A stretch of DNA of 64,000 nucleotides, from contig NZ_ASWH01000001.1 in assembly GCF_000407545.1 (NCBI RefSeq), forward strand, positions 1,937,501 to 2,001,500. The letters are read 5' to 3'. A model generated the notes under the pieces. The model searched no databases, had not been told where the DNA came from, and saw only the letters and a program-made list of their open reading frames with translations. How positions within the stretch are numbered: the stretch's first letter is position 1; every line of letters begins with the position of its first letter. The translations under genes and the position numbers were made by a program. The DNA comes from Enterococcus gilvus ATCC BAA-350. Its GTDB lineage: Bacteria; Bacillota; Bacilli; Lactobacillales; Enterococcaceae. Positions 63,786 to 64,000 of the stretch are shown here, one piece after another.

Positions 63786-64000
63786 ATGCGCAAAAAAGAC
63801 CGACATGAATTAATTAAAAAAATCATTACAGAAAATCCTATTCGCAATCAAAATGAATTGATGGATCACCTGCAGCACCACCAGGTTTCAGCGACTCAAG
63901 CGACTATTTCGCGTGATATCCGCGATCTAAAAATCGTAAAGACCATTGATGAATCTGGAAAGCCGCGTTTTGAATTGTTTCAAGAACAACAGGTTTCTAC
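63786..64000 (+). CDS. argR: Arginine repressor ArgR (partial, N-terminus)
   Basis: The first 71 codons; the gene runs off the right edge. The ArgR winged helix is clear: RKKDRHELIKKIITENPIRN, QNELMDHLQHHQVSATQATISRDI, RDLKIVKTIDESGKPRFEL. ArgR/AhrC senses arginine through its C-terminal domain (not seen) and controls arginine synthesis and catabolism. AAGGAG lies 9 bases before the ATG. Enterococci carry several paralogues, so the exact role is not fixed. Confidence 0.9.
   Translation, partial: MRKKDRHELIKKIITENPIRNQNELMDHLQHHQVSATQATISRDIRDLKIVKTIDESGKPRFELFQEQQVS

Overview
The window looks like a chromosome segment of an Enterococcus. The ribosomal and translation genes read as enterococcal, and the orders rpsB-tsf-pyrH-frr-uppS-cdsA-rseP-polC, rimP-nusA-ylxR-ylxQ-infB-rbfA-truB-ribF and rpsP-khpA-rimM-trmD-rplS are those of lactic acid bacteria. 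Base composition and the IF2 N-terminus fit the E. casseliflavus/E. gallinarum side better than E. faecalis, but the species cannot be fixed from sequence alone.

Region 1 (1 to about 22,010) is the conjugation half of a Tn916-family integrative and conjugative element (ICE) abutting the 3' end of rplS. Read on the minus strand from the chromosome junction, it holds: a homing-endonuclease-repeat protein, a 1,074-residue LPXTG thioester adhesin, orf23, orf22, orf21 (coupling ATPase), a C5-cytosine methyltransferase broken by one in-frame TGA, a small acidic protein, an oriT-like hairpin cluster, orf20 (MobT relaxase), orf19, a PHP-domain/SMC-like ATPase (TrlF or Ppl type), ardA, a 100-residue protein, orf17 (TcpE), orf16 (VirB4-type ATPase), orf15 (VirB6-type channel), orf14 (cell-wall hydrolase) and the start of orf13 (TcpC). 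orf14 is split by a group II intron at 339-2985. Removing the intron restores a 333-residue reading frame. The integrase/excisionase end and any resistance gene lie outside the window to the left.

Region 2 (about 22,020-33,800): rplS, trmD, rimM, an unrecognised lipoprotein, khpA and rpsP on the minus strand. Then come an FMN reductase, a GNAT acetyltransferase, a RibD/DHFR-like reductase, tag, a YtrA-type GntR regulator with a bipartite ABC transporter and a VanZ-like protein, ffh, ylxM and a DUF523 protein.

Region 3 (33,800-44,100): a PhoP/PhoR-type two-component system faces pstS, and pstS is preceded by a clear array of Pho-box repeats. The rest is a DUF4649-like protein, a class I/II aminotransferase, small membrane and hypothetical proteins, an AraC/GyrI-like regulator, a GNAT protein, a gene remnant, ribF and truB.

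Region 4 (44,100-64,000): a CPA1 sodium/proton antiporter, the rimP-nusA-infB-rbfA operon, polC, rseP (eep), cdsA, uppS, frr, pyrH, tsf and rpsB, all on the minus strand, then the start of argR on the plus strand. proS, which sits between rseP and polC in E. faecalis, is absent from this position.

Best candidates for a second look: the intron-split orf14 with a matching EBS1/IBS1 pair; defence and anti-defence cargo placed inside the transfer operon (PHP-ATPase next to ardA, orphan methyltransferase between orf21 and oriT); the thioester adhesin at the ICE edge; and a dispersed palindromic motif CTTTnCAAATGnAAAG, clustered four times between truB and the antiporter.
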